The notes under the pieces: generated by a model
Database searches by the model: none
What the model was told of the DNA's origin: nothing
What the model saw: only the letters and a program-made list of their open reading frames with translations
Origin: Chitinophaga polysaccharea
GTDB lineage: Bacteria; Bacteroidota; Bacteroidia; Chitinophagales; Chitinophagaceae
DNA length: 64,000 bases
NCBI RefSeq assembly: GCF_902150045.1
Contig: NZ_CABFVU010000001.1
Coordinates: forward strand, 1,612,001-1,676,000
Direction of reading: 5' to 3'
Shown: positions 8,805-18,500 of the stretch, piece by piece
How the letters are laid out: each line of letters starts with the position of its first letter
How positions within the stretch are numbered: position 1 is the stretch's first letter
Translations under genes and position numbers: made by a program

Positions 8805-9725
8805 TCAGGTAACGGCAAAAAGTTTTCCCAGCACCAGTGATATTGGTAACAGCAGTATGACTGCTATTGCAAAAGGAATGGTAGCAAAAGCCGCCACCCA
8901 GGCTGCGTTCATAGCAATCAATGCAATGATGCCACCCTTTACCGCTTTCCCGATATTTGGCCCGGAAGGGTTTTTCATAGCCCTGAACAGCGGTACATTA
9001 ATCATAATAATGAACAGCAGGATAAACGGGAGTGCCGGCCAGAAATGATGATGTATGCAGGCCAGGATACCCATTGTAATGTATACCACTGCATAGCAGG
9101 CAGCGGTAAGGCGTAAACTTTTAACACTGCCCCCGTGCACTTCTCCCCTGCTGATGTTGGTTACTGCCGCAATATAGAGAATGGGGATAAAGCCCATCCA
9201 CCAGTATATTTCCAGCATTCCGGGCACAATACTTATGCCCAGGAGAAGATTAAGCCCGCGGCAGAGGCCCATATTCAGCGGGCCGAGCAGGGCATGATGT
9301 TTTCCCCATTTATCATAAATGAGCGCCGAGGCGGCCACTCCAATAGCGAGCCATCCGGCATAACCCGTGAGACGGCCTACCGAAAAGGCAGCGAGGACAC
9401 CCACCAGGAGCAGGTAGCTGCCGAGTATAACGGCTTGTGTTTTTGTGATAACCCCGCTGGGAATAGGCCTTTCAGGACGTTCCGTGCTATCCAGTTCCGC
9501 ATCAAATACATCATTAAAAACAACACCGCCGCCATACAGGCCAATGGTTGCAAGGCAAAGGCATACAACCGGGAGGATAAGATCCAGCGTAACAGTACTG
9601 AACGTAACATTTATAAAATAGGCCGAAATAGCAACGCCAGCCAATATATCTGCTATTGCAGTTACGATATTGGCAGGTCGCATCAGGCGCAGATATCCGA
9701 TCAATTTGCTAACAATATAACTCAC
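8805..9725 (-). CDS. eboC: EboC, UbiA-type prenyltransferase
   Basis: A 306-residue membrane enzyme of the UbiA superfamily with about eight to nine hydrophobic helices. The first prenyl-diphosphate motif is complete: NDVFDAELDSTERPERPIPSG, giving N71-D72-x-x-D75-x-x-x-D79. The second motif region is YDKWGKHHALLGPLNMGLCRGLN, which differs from the DxxxD form of ubiquinone enzymes but keeps the Arg/Asn pattern common in the EboC group. It should transfer an isoprenoid or a similar lipid tail to an aromatic or cyclitol acceptor at the inner membrane. It lies 54 bp after eboB, in the same direction, and closes the A-B-C half. Confidence 0.88.
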   Translation of the reverse strand: MSYIVSKLIGYLRLMRPANIVTAIADILAGVAISAYFINVTFSTVTLDLILPVVCLCLATIGLYGGGVVFNDVFDAELDSTERPERPIPSGVITKTQAVILGSYLLLVGVLAAFSVGRLTGYAGWLAIGVAASALIYDKWGKHHALLGPLNMGLCRGLNLLLGISIVPGMLEIYWWMGFIPILYIAAVTNISRGEVHGGSVKSLRLTAACYAVVYITMGILACIHHHFWPALPFILLFIIMINVPLFRAMKNPSGPNIGKAVKGGIIALIAMNAAWVAAFATIPFAIAVILLLPISLVLGKLFAVT

Positions 9726-9779
9726 CGTGTAATTAGGTTTTCATGGTTCATTGCCAGCAGAACCGAAGCTGTCAGGCCG

Positions 9780-10766
9780 TTACCGGATGATGGTTGTGTT
9801 TTTATCAATTCGAGGCTGTTGTCCTCCGCGCAAAATAGAGCTTCCGTTAAATTTCTCACTTTGATCAATATTTGCTGCTACATCAAAATCCGCTTCGTTT
9901 ATCTGACCGCTCTGCGCAAAGGCTTTTACAGCATTGGTGTAAGTTACCAAATGAATGTCATTCGAGTCAATACCACTTTCGTGCATTAAAGCGGCGGTTT
10001 TAGGAACGGCCAGGGGATCGCTGATACCCCAGTCGGCAGCGGAGTTCACCATAATACGCTCACTTCCGTACTGTTTAACTACAGCTACCATGCGCTCATT
10101 CCCCATTTTGGTAAAAGGATAGATGGTAAATGCAGCCCAGAAGCCACGATCCAGTACTTCTTTGACTGTTTCTTCGTTATTATGGTCTACAATGATCATG
10201 TGAGGTTCCAGTCCGTGCTCCAGTGCGATGTCCATACTGCGCTGGGTGCCTTTTTTCTTATCCCGGTGAGGAGTATGTATCTGAACGGGCAAACCGGCTT
10301 CTTTGGCCAGTTCCAGCTGGGCGCGGTAGTATTTTTCTTCCAGGGGGGTTTGATCATCGAAACCGATTTCGCCCACGCCTACTACGCCTTCTTTATAAAT
10401 GAACTGTGGTAATATTTCCATTACGGCTTCAGCGAGCTTTTCGTTATTGGCTTCTTTGGAATTGAGGCCAATGGTGCAATAGTGTTTGATACCAAACTGG
10501 GAAGCGCGGAAACGCTCCCACCCCAGGAGGCTGCTGAAATAATCGCGGAAGGTATCAACACCTGTGCGGGGCTGCCCCAACCAGAATGCTGGCTCAATAA
10601 TGGCTACCACGCCGGCATCGGCCATTGCCTGGTAATCGTCTGTAGTACGGGCCGTCATATGTACATGCGGATCAAAGAAGCGCATGCCTTTTATTTTATT
10701 AAGATAAGCGGGGCTATAGGTAAGTGGTTGGAGATCTTTCTCTGTTAAATCATGGATTCCGCACAT
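9780..10766 (-). CDS. eboB: EboB, TatD-family hydrolase
   Basis: A 328-residue (or 301-residue) metal-dependent amidohydrolase of the TatD family. The HxH metal motif DPHVHM, the central EIGFDDQTPLEEKY, QIHTPH and IIVDHNNEE segments, and the late NSAADWGISDPL segment with its Asp complete the TIM-barrel metal site. Two starts are possible: ATG 10766 (used here) or ATG 10685, which begins MRFFDPHVHM, fits the family's usual N-terminus better and has AAAAGG just upstream. It lies 23 bp after eboA and 54 bp before eboC, so the three form one transcription unit. A hydrolytic step on the ebo metabolite is likely, but the substrate is unknown. Confidence 0.88.
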   Translation of the reverse strand: MCGIHDLTEKDLQPLTYSPAYLNKIKGMRFFDPHVHMTARTTDDYQAMADAGVVAIIEPAFWLGQPRTGVDTFRDYFSSLLGWERFRASQFGIKHYCTIGLNSKEANNEKLAEAVMEILPQFIYKEGVVGVGEIGFDDQTPLEEKYYRAQLELAKEAGLPVQIHTPHRDKKKGTQRSMDIALEHGLEPHMIIVDHNNEETVKEVLDRGFWAAFTIYPFTKMGNERMVAVVKQYGSERIMVNSAADWGISDPLAVPKTAALMHESGIDSNDIHLVTYTNAVKAFAQSGQINEADFDVAANIDQSEKFNGSSILRGGQQPRIDKNTTIIR

Positions 10767-10789
10767 AATCTGATCAATTTTATTGTTGG

Positions 10790-11689
10790 TTATTTAATTA
10801 TTTTTTGGGCCAGCGTATCCCAGGTTATGCTACCGGCCTGAATTTCGGCCTGTAATGCCGGGTCGGTGGCCAGCAAAGCCTTAGCAGGTGGATAATGGCA
10901 TTGGGCGCACACCAGTGCGGCGGCTTCTTTCTCTGTGCTGTTCACAGAATGCCATACACGGGTGATATCTGCAAAGTTGGCTTCTCCTACAAAGTTCACC
11001 AGCACCCGCCATTGCATAGGATCCAGCGTTCGGCCGGCGGCCCATCTTTCATGGGCAAAATCGACCAGGATCGTTGCCAGTGCGGCATTGGCTCTTTCGT
11101 CCAAGCCAATGATCAGGTGTAGTGGTTTATCGGTAAAAATGGCTTTCATTACCAGTTGGTTCCAGGCGGGCTCCGACAGGTATTTTGCCGGGTAAGGGTT
11201 GCGGAGCATAATGGCCTCCTGCACAACGCCTATATTGGAACGGATGCCTTCCGAGGTGCGCGCAGTCCATTCTTCCGGCCATGGCAGCAGGGGCAGGGCG
11301 CTGTATAAGGCCGCCAGCTCGTTCATTTCCGCCGCGTTGAAGAGGTTTTCCACTACTTCCAGGTACACAGATTTGTTGGTTACCGGCAATTGCAGCAGCC
11401 ACCATACCCTCGCAAGACGGTCTAACGTCCAGCCCTGTACGAAAAATGAAGGCAACAATGCCTGCAGCTGTTCACTTTCCGTTGTGGAAATACGGATCAT
11501 CTCTTTACCTGTGAAACGCGGAATAGCTGTGAAAGTTTGATTAAACTGCGGGATGGCACCGGTTTGCTGTTGTAGCTGCAACCGCTGTTGCAGCCAGTTA
11601 TTTGCTTTTTCGTTTCCGTTGTTTCTTATGACCGTGCTAAGCAGCGTGCTCACTTTATCCTGATCGTATACATATTCAGCCACTGACAT
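10790..11689 (-). CDS. eboA: EboA domain protein
   Basis: A 299-residue, mostly alpha-helical protein without signal peptide or membrane segments. I recognise it as EboA from the order of the cluster and from its helical-repeat look (FFVQGWTLDRLARVWWLL; GANDA-like GLDERANAALATILVDFAHERWAAGR; PMQWRVLVNF). No catalytic motif is visible, so a scaffold or binding role is as likely as catalysis. It is the first gene of the ebo cluster, followed by eboB after 23 bp. The upstream side holds two minus-strand hairpins that isolate it from the cytochrome/FG-GAP gene. The family call rests on weaker sequence signals than for its neighbours, and strongly on context. Confidence 0.75.
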   Translation of the reverse strand: MSVAEYVYDQDKVSTLLSTVIRNNGNEKANNWLQQRLQLQQQTGAIPQFNQTFTAIPRFTGKEMIRISTTESEQLQALLPSFFVQGWTLDRLARVWWLLQLPVTNKSVYLEVVENLFNAAEMNELAALYSALPLLPWPEEWTARTSEGIRSNIGVVQEAIMLRNPYPAKYLSEPAWNQLVMKAIFTDKPLHLIIGLDERANAALATILVDFAHERWAAGRTLDPMQWRVLVNFVGEANFADITRVWHSVNSTEKEAAALVCAQCHYPPAKALLATDPALQAEIQAGSITWDTLAQKIIK

Positions 11690-11844
11690 ATCCTATTTAA
11701 ACTAATAATGCTGATTTCCCAATAAAATTAACCAGTAATAATGGGATTTTCAGAATCGGGCCACTTTTTTATGATAGATGGCAAAAAAAGAAGATAAAAC
11801 CGTTCACATCAATGGTTGAACGATAGGGAGGCATCTAAATAAAA

Positions 11845-11864
11845 GAGAGGCATTACTGCCTCTC
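11845..11864 (-). terminator. Intrinsic terminator before eboA
   Basis: Read on minus: GAGAGGCA, GTAA loop, TGCCTCTC, then TTTTATTT. This is a perfect 8-bp stem with a T-run, about 30 bp after the stop of the small reading frame at 11894. A second hairpin (11882-11898, CCTGAT/ATCAGG, followed by TTTTA) lies just upstream. Confidence 0.75.
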
Positions 11865-11893
11865 CTTCCGCCATTCTAAAACCTGATTATACA

Positions 11894-12079
11894 TCAGGAT
11901 ATCTTTACAGCACGGCGTCTCTGACGGCAGACACGATGCAATAAGGTATATGTTGGGAAAATACTGATCAAGAACGAAGGTGCTTTAAAGATCTGTAATA
12001 TATGAGTGCTCTTCTCTATAAGTTTAGACCTGTAACAAGCAACAATGCACGTAGCAATAAATACGGCCGTAAGATACAT
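11894..12079 (-). CDS. Possible 61-aa membrane-active small protein
   Basis: From ATG 12079 the frame gives 61 residues: a hydrophobic N-terminus (MYLTAVFIATCIVAC), a second hydrophobic patch (APSFLISIFPTY) and a very basic tail (HRVCRQRRRAVKIS). The support is contextual: AAAGGAGA stands 4 nt before the ATG, an unusually strong Shine-Dalgarno site for a Bacteroidota genome; the frame begins 46 bp after the stop of the FG-GAP gene; and it ends about 30 bp before a good terminator. I recognise no family. It could be a small membrane protein, a toxin-like peptide, or chance coding in an untranslated region; one hairpin overlaps its stop codon, which counts somewhat against it. Confidence 0.4.
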   Translation of the reverse strand: MYLTAVFIATCIVACYRSKLIEKSTHILQIFKAPSFLISIFPTYTLLHRVCRQRRRAVKIS

Positions 12080-12125
12080 ATTGTCTCCTTTCATTCCAAA
12101 TAAACAAACGATTTTTACGTTGCAT

Positions 12126-13661
12126 TTAACGGGCAACATTGTTTTGCAATACTATAAAAGGCTGATATTCTTTCCAGTCAGGCTTATAATCATCAAGTAT
12201 GATAAAACCCTGTGCGTAGTTTCCTAGTACAATATCCAGGTCGCCATCGTGATCATAATCCTTTACGTCCATACAGATCCATCTGCCTTCTTTGTCGAGC
12301 GGCGGTGAATGGGGCGTAAACGTAAGCGCTTTATTTCCACCTTCAAAGAAAATAAATTTTTCCCCGGGCTGATGCCGGAAATCAGCAAAAAAGGCGATAG
12401 AGGCGATATCGGTTTTGCCGTCTTTATTGAAATCCGCAGCCACCGCCTTTGTACAGCCATTCACGGGGTAATGCCAGGCTTCCCTGTATTTATTATTTCC
12501 GTCATTGAGGTAGACGAATATTCCGTGATAAGGTTTAAGCACCATGGAAAAATCTGCGTTATCACCGCAGGTATATAGTATATCAGGTTTACCATCACCA
12601 TTAAAATCGGCCAGCTGGAAACTGGTAGAACCATTGAGTGGCGGGAATCTCAGCAGGTTGGTAGATAGGAAGCCTCCTTTCTTATCATTCTCAAATAGCC
12701 AGATCCCTTCATCGCCGGCGGCAAACAATACCATGAAGTCCGTATAGCCGTCGTGGTTAAAATCGCCTGTTTCTGCGTGAATAGCCCCGGGCACTTCCCG
12801 GATAGGCAACTGCCTGTAACTGTGATCCGGCAGCTGTTTCAGCCAGTAAAGGCCCCCCTGGTTATGGCCGAATGCGCATACCAGCAGATCGGGCAGGCCA
12901 TCTTTATCAAAATCCGCCTGCAGGGTTTGTACAGGCCGTTTGAGGAAAGCCATGAGGTCGTGCTGCCTGCTTTCCGGGTCGTTGGGCTGCACGCTGGTAA
13001 TAATGCCAGCAGGCGCATCCAGGGCCCTCATGTTACCAATTTCAGTAAGAATGGCCTGTTGCTGCCCTGCAGTATCCTTTACAAAGAGTATGTCAACAGC
13101 GGGAGATGGCAAACTGCGAATGTTAACGGTTTGTAAATCCTGGCCCCATTGCGTGAGGGTATTGGTGAGCCCATCGCTGGTCATAAGATGGCCGTTATCC
13201 GGGTTAAATGCCACCATGGTGGTAGCTACGGGGATGGTATCTTTCAGTACGGGGTACTTCACAGTAAAAACGGACCAGTCGCGTTGCAACGGCTGCGGCG
13301 CTTTTGCAGGCGGTAGTTTTTCCGGGGCGGTATTTTTGTAGTACTCCACCAGCAGCTCCCAATCCTGGATGGAAATCAGCCCCGGTTTATCACCGGGCAT
13401 GGGTGGATAATAGGAATTCTCTCCCCATACTTTTATGCCCAGTTTGGGCGCCATAGCAGGCAATACATGTTTCAGCCAGGTTTCTTTATCCAGCAGTTCT
13501 GCATTTACGGGTAAATGACAACCGGAGCAATATTTATCTGCCAGTGCTTTTCCTTTTTCTTCCTTAGTGGGCGTATGGCAACTGATACCGATGACAAAGC
13601 TGGTGATGATAAAAAATAAGGCAGCGAGACAATTCCGGTTACTCATTGGTTGATTGGTCAT
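12126..13661 (-). CDS. Cytochrome c / FG-GAP (VCBS) repeat lipoprotein
   Basis: A 511-residue exported protein joining two modules. The leader (start ATG 13661 or 13646) ends in a lipobox-like VIGISC, so it is probably a lipoprotein. Then comes a cytochrome-c-like domain with the heme site YCSGCH (about residues 43-48) and a possible Met ligand in PPMPGDKPG. The rest carries at least five calcium-binding FG-GAP repeats of DxDxDGxxD type (DFDKDGLPD, DFNHDGYTD, DFNGDGKPD, DFNKDGKTD, DYDHDGDLD), likely a beta-propeller. Such fusions are seen in Bacteroidota and Planctomycetes, with no settled function; electron transfer linked to a surface propeller is plausible. It is separated from susD by a terminator and is close to a possible small gene downstream. 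Confidence 0.82.
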   Translation of the reverse strand: MTNQPMSNRNCLAALFFIITSFVIGISCHTPTKEEKGKALADKYCSGCHLPVNAELLDKETWLKHVLPAMAPKLGIKVWGENSYYPPMPGDKPGLISIQDWELLVEYYKNTAPEKLPPAKAPQPLQRDWSVFTVKYPVLKDTIPVATTMVAFNPDNGHLMTSDGLTNTLTQWGQDLQTVNIRSLPSPAVDILFVKDTAGQQQAILTEIGNMRALDAPAGIITSVQPNDPESRQHDLMAFLKRPVQTLQADFDKDGLPDLLVCAFGHNQGGLYWLKQLPDHSYRQLPIREVPGAIHAETGDFNHDGYTDFMVLFAAGDEGIWLFENDKKGGFLSTNLLRFPPLNGSTSFQLADFNGDGKPDILYTCGDNADFSMVLKPYHGIFVYLNDGNNKYREAWHYPVNGCTKAVAADFNKDGKTDIASIAFFADFRHQPGEKFIFFEGGNKALTFTPHSPPLDKEGRWICMDVKDYDHDGDLDIVLGNYAQGFIILDDYKPDWKEYQPFIVLQNNVAR

Positions 13662-13710
13662 CAGTAAATATTTTAACGGGCATTGTAAAGTACGAAATGT
13701 TGTATAAAAA

Positions 13711-13740
13711 CGAATGCAGCGAAAAGATCCGCTGCATTCG
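13711..13740 (-). terminator. Intrinsic terminator of the first susCD operon
   Basis: A perfect 11-bp stem (13711-13721 with 13730-13740) with an 8-nt loop is followed on minus by TTTTTATAC. It starts about 30 bp after the susD stop. Confidence 0.85.
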
Positions 13741-13770
13741 TAACAATTAAAAAAGCGACAGATATAGCTG

Positions 13771-15546
13771 TTAGTAATTCGGATTCTGATCCAGCACCCT
13801 TACCCCGCCTATCATAGTGATGTCGATCTGGCGTTGTGGGATCGGGAAGTATTCATTCTTTCCTTTGGTGAAATGTCCGCCTTTCAGGTCGTTGGTGATG
13901 CCTGATTCATACTGGATGAAGGCATTCAGGGCCACATCCGCAATACCCCAGCGTACGAGATCGAAGAAACGGTGGCCTTCTGTGGCCAGTTCCAGTTTGC
14001 GTTCAAAATAGATGGCTTTTAGCGCCTGGTCTTTGCTGCTGAAGGTAGCAGTATACCTGCCTATCTTGTAGTTAGCAGCCATTTTGGTAGGATCAAATCC
14101 TAACATCGGTTTGCTGTCGTCCAGGTATTTATGCAGCCAGTGTTCAGGGTGGTTAATCATCCTGTCGCGGACCTGGTTCACCAGGGCGGTAGCTCCGGGC
14201 AGATCGCCGGTTTGTGCATGGCATTCAGCCGACATGAGGATTACATCTGCGAAGCGGATAAGCAATACATTGATGGCAGATCCTGGCGCCCAGGAGTGTG
14301 CATCTTTGTATTTATCCTGGTTAAACTGCCAGTATACCATTTTCTTTGGTGCATATGGCCCGGCATAAGCCTGGTCCCTGATCCAGTCGGCGCCCGGGTG
14401 ATTTCCCCAGTCGTGATAAGGTATTCCACGGCGGCCAACGGTCCAGTCGAGGCGAGGATCCAGCGTACCTGTTTCCGGTGTAAACGGTTTGGAGGAAACA
14501 ATGCCCTGATCATTCTTTACCGTGTCTGCATTCCAGGTATCGAGATTAGGCAGACCAGTAGCGGGGTCTGTACGATAAGAGTTTACAAGGTCCTGGGTAG
14601 GCTGATAAAATCCGCAGCAGCCGAATGGGCTGTTATAGGGGAAGTTGAGCATTTCGCCCTGGTTCGCATTGGCAATGGTGTTGGTACCATCATTTGCCGT
14701 CATCTGGATGGCGAATACAGATTCAGAGTTATTCTTTGTGGCGGCATCGAAGTTGTCTTCGAACCTGGCTGTGAGCGCATACTTCAAACCATTGGAAGTA
14801 ACGCCTGATGCGATAGCCTGGTCGAACAGCGGCATTGCTTCCGCGTACTTTTTCTGGTAGAGATATGTTTTGGCCAGGTAGATCTGAGCCGCCCATTTAT
14901 TTGCCCTTGCTACGTCGCTTTGTGTAGCTGGCAGGTTATCTGTGGCGAATTTAAAATCGGCTTCAATAAAGGGCCAGATATCTTTATCATTTTTAACACG
15001 CACTTCCAGGGTAGTATCTGAGATATAAGGTACTTTATTGAACATTTTTTTCAGTTCAAAATAGTAGTGACCGCGCAAGAAGCGGGCTTCGGCTTCCACC
15101 TCAGTTTTTTGGGCGGCGGTCATGTCTGTTACAATCGGGAGTTTTGCCAGCACAGTGTTACAACGGATTACCCCTTCATATACCGCTCTCCATTTGGTAT
15201 TAAAAAAACCATTGCTTGGATCTGTTGTAAATTTTGCGATGGGATCAATGCCTGGCTGGTCACCACTGAAGCTGCCTTTATGGGCATCGCCACCGGCTAC
15301 ACTTCCATAGATCCAGTTGGTAGGGGAAGCTTCCCAGGGGCCGCCACCACCAAGGGCAGCCTGGGCAGTTTGCTGTCCGTCGAGCGAGGCGTAGGCGCCT
15401 ATCAGTAAATAATTGACACCATCTTTAGTGGGCACTATTTCTTCACTGAGGGAGCCAAGTGGTCCACGTTCCAGGAAATTCTTGCTGCAAGCACTGATTC
15501 CTATTGTCAACGCAAGAGATACACTTAAATATCGTAATGTTTTCAT
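13771..15546 (-). CDS. SusD/RagB family outer-membrane lipoprotein (locus 1)
   Basis: A glycan- or nutrient-binding surface lipoprotein of about 591 residues that caps the SusC transporter. I start at ATG 15546; a TTG nine bases upstream is less likely. The leader MKTLRYLSVSLALTIGISAC ends in a lipobox Cys. The RagB/SusD core is clear: EVEAEARFLRGHYYFELKKMF (TPR-like helix), WAAQIYLAKTYLYQKKYAEAM, and the C-terminal FERKLELATEGHRFFDLVRWG with YFPIPQRQID, typical of the family end. It lies 32 bp after its susC and is followed by a terminator. No glycoside hydrolase or regulator adjoins the pair, so the ligand cannot be guessed. Confidence 0.95.
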   Translation of the reverse strand: MKTLRYLSVSLALTIGISACSKNFLERGPLGSLSEEIVPTKDGVNYLLIGAYASLDGQQTAQAALGGGGPWEASPTNWIYGSVAGGDAHKGSFSGDQPGIDPIAKFTTDPSNGFFNTKWRAVYEGVIRCNTVLAKLPIVTDMTAAQKTEVEAEARFLRGHYYFELKKMFNKVPYISDTTLEVRVKNDKDIWPFIEADFKFATDNLPATQSDVARANKWAAQIYLAKTYLYQKKYAEAMPLFDQAIASGVTSNGLKYALTARFEDNFDAATKNNSESVFAIQMTANDGTNTIANANQGEMLNFPYNSPFGCCGFYQPTQDLVNSYRTDPATGLPNLDTWNADTVKNDQGIVSSKPFTPETGTLDPRLDWTVGRRGIPYHDWGNHPGADWIRDQAYAGPYAPKKMVYWQFNQDKYKDAHSWAPGSAINVLLIRFADVILMSAECHAQTGDLPGATALVNQVRDRMINHPEHWLHKYLDDSKPMLGFDPTKMAANYKIGRYTATFSSKDQALKAIYFERKLELATEGHRFFDLVRWGIADVALNAFIQYESGITNDLKGGHFTKGKNEYFPIPQRQIDITMIGGVRVLDQNPNY

Positions 15547-15578
15547 TTTTCTCAATTTTGCTTTTCAGGAAAAAATTA

Positions 15579-18500
15579 TCAGAATGTTACATTCACACCA
15601 AGCAGATACTGACGCTGATTAGGATAAGCTCCTTCATCTACGCCGAAGTTGCTGGTGCCACCAGTAATTTCAGGATCTATACCTGAGTATTTGGTGATGG
15701 TAAACAGGTTAGCCGCCTGCGCATAAACCCTGAATTTTGTGATACCTACTCTACTGAGCACATTACTTGGGATAGTGTATCCCAGCATCATATTTTTTGC
15801 ACGCAGGTAAGAACCGTTTTCAACGAAGTAGGAGTTGGGTACGTTGGAGGTGCTGAAAGACGGAGATGTTTCCTGGATAGGCGCTTTCGCATTCTGACGG
15901 GTTGGCAGCCAGGAATCATACAGTGCTGTTTTGCTTTTTGCACCTTCGAAGGAAGGATAGAAATCAGTCCACCATTTCACCTGGTTCCAGATCTTGTTGC
16001 CCTGTACACCATATAGGAACATGCTGAAATCCCAGGCTTTATAGGTAAGCCCGATATTCAGGCCATAGCTGAATTTTGGGTTAGGATTACCGAGGTAAGT
16101 ACGGTCGGCCTCTGTGATCCTTCCGTCTCCGTTCACATCGGCATATTTGAAGCGGCCTGGTTTGGTGTCTGTCTGATATACCAGTGAGTTGTTGTTATAC
16201 TGTTTCCGGGTGGCCTCGTTCGCTGCATCAATTTCAGCCTGGCTGTTCCAGAATCCATCTACCTTATAACCAAAGAATTCGCTAATGGATTGTCCGATAG
16301 CATTACGGATAATGAAGGTACCGTTGAACCGGCGTTGCTCCTGGTCGAAATAGGGAGCAGCGTCGGATATTCTAACGATCTCATTATTATAGGTGGTGAA
16401 GTTACCGTTCAGGTCCAGTTTAAGATCTTTGGTAAGATTCAGGTTAGCCGTAGCGGAGAAGTCGAACCCTTTATTTTTCATTTGGGCCACATTCACATAA
16501 GGAGCGTTGGCGATACCGTAAACGCCGGGTAATTCAGGGTTATACAGCAAATCCCTTACATCCTTACGGTAGTAGTCTGCCGTTATTTCCAGGGCGCCTT
16601 TGAAGAGGGTCGCATCTATACCGATATTGGCGTTCACATTGCTTTCCCATTTTGCATCGGGGTTACCGATACGGGTGCGGTAGAAACCCTGCATGATGGT
16701 GTTACCGGTACCTTTCAGATCGTAGAAAGAATTTCCTTTATGAAACCCATAAGCAGTGAAAGAGTTCTGCGGGTCTACGTTGATCTGGTTACCCATAATA
16801 CCCCAGCCTCCGCGGATCTTCAAATCGGAGAGCCAGCTGATACCTTTCATGAATTCTTCCTGTGTAAGTCGCCATGCAGCACTTACTGCGGGGAAGTTAC
16901 CATACCTGTTAGAAGAACCGAACCTGGAGGAACCATCGCGACGGATCAGTGCGCCCAATAAGTAGCGGTCTTTATAGGAATAGTCGACCCTTGCGAACAG
17001 GGAGAATAATCCATCAGAGAAACGGCCGCTGTAGTTGGTAGGTGTGCCGAAACCAGTACTGAGGTTGGTGAAATCAGGATCGAAGGTGAAATAATCAAGG
17101 TTAGATCCACCAACAGTACTGCCTTGGTTATCAAATGCTTCTGTACCTATCAGTACTTTGAGGTCGTGTACCTTGTCAAAGTTCTGATGATAGGTGAGGG
17201 TGTTGGTCCAGGTCCAATCGTAACCGGTTCCTGAATTTTCTGTATACGAATTCACTTTATTGTTTTCAGCGTTTTCGTATTCGGGTAAAGTAAAGCTATG
17301 ATTATTGAAGGAATAGATTTCACCACCGAAGCTGGTGCGGAGGGTGAAATGATTCAGGATGTCTGCCTCAGCAAACACATTACCTAACAGGCGGTTGGCC
17401 AGTGTTTTGGTGGTACCAAAACGGTCCTGGATGGCCACGGGATTACGGGCATTACCCAAACCTTTACCGAAGCTACCTGCGTAATTCCCTTTAATATCAT
17501 GTACAGGGATGATAGGCATTTCGCGGAAAGCCATACCAATACCACTACCTTCAGTGAGGGCGCCGATCTGCGGGTTATTGATGAGGGAATATTCCAGGTT
17601 TTCACCTACACGTATCTTGTTGGTGATGTTATAGGTACTGTTGGCACGAACTGCATAACGTTTATTGTAGGTGTTGGTTAAAGTACCCTGTTGGTTAAAG
17701 TAGTAAAACGAGAAGAAGTAGCTGCCAATATCGCCGCCACCTGCTACTGAAATATTGTGGCTTGTGATGGGGGCTGGTTTAAATATTTCGTGGAACCAGT
17801 CGGTACCTGATTTATTGGCCTTTACGATACGGTGGAACGCATCCACATCACTGGCTACTTTATAATTCGGATTTACGAAATAGGTAGATGGATCAGTGCC
17901 GGGGTCACCTTCCATTGCGCCCTGCGGAGCGATATAATCAGGCAGGCGTGGTGTTGCGCCAGAGCCGTATTGTTCATCATTATATACAGGATTGGGAGTA
18001 GTATTGGCAATAGCCATCCATTTCAGGTTGGCTTGTTCCTGCGGACTGAGGATGTTCCATACATTTCCGCTTTTAGGACGTTGTGTACCATAGTAGCCAT
18101 CGTAGGACACCTTTACTTTACCGGTTCCTCTTTTGGTAGTGATGATGATAACGCCGTTGGCAGCACGGGCACCATAGATGGAGGCAGCGCCTGCATCTTT
18201 CAGTACCTGCATGGTTTGTACATCGTTGGGATTTACATCAGTAAGATTGGAGATGGGCACTCCATCTACCACATATAATGGTGTATTGTTTCCAAAGGTG
18301 TTTACACCACGGATCTTCACCTGTGGTTCCTGGCCCGGCTGGCCTGAGCCGAGAATAGTAACACCCGATACCTGGCCCTGCAGCTGATTGGCTATCTGGG
18401 AGGTAGGTTGTTTGGTGAGGTTTTCCACTTTTACAATGGATACCGAACCGGTAAGGTCTTTCTTTTTCTGGCTGGCATAACCGGTTACCACTACTTCTTC

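Noticed and set aside
12079..12139. A longer version of the small frame starting at 12139 inside the FG-GAP gene end.
   Set aside because: The strong ribosome site fits the start at 12079, and the longer form would overlap the upstream gene without support.
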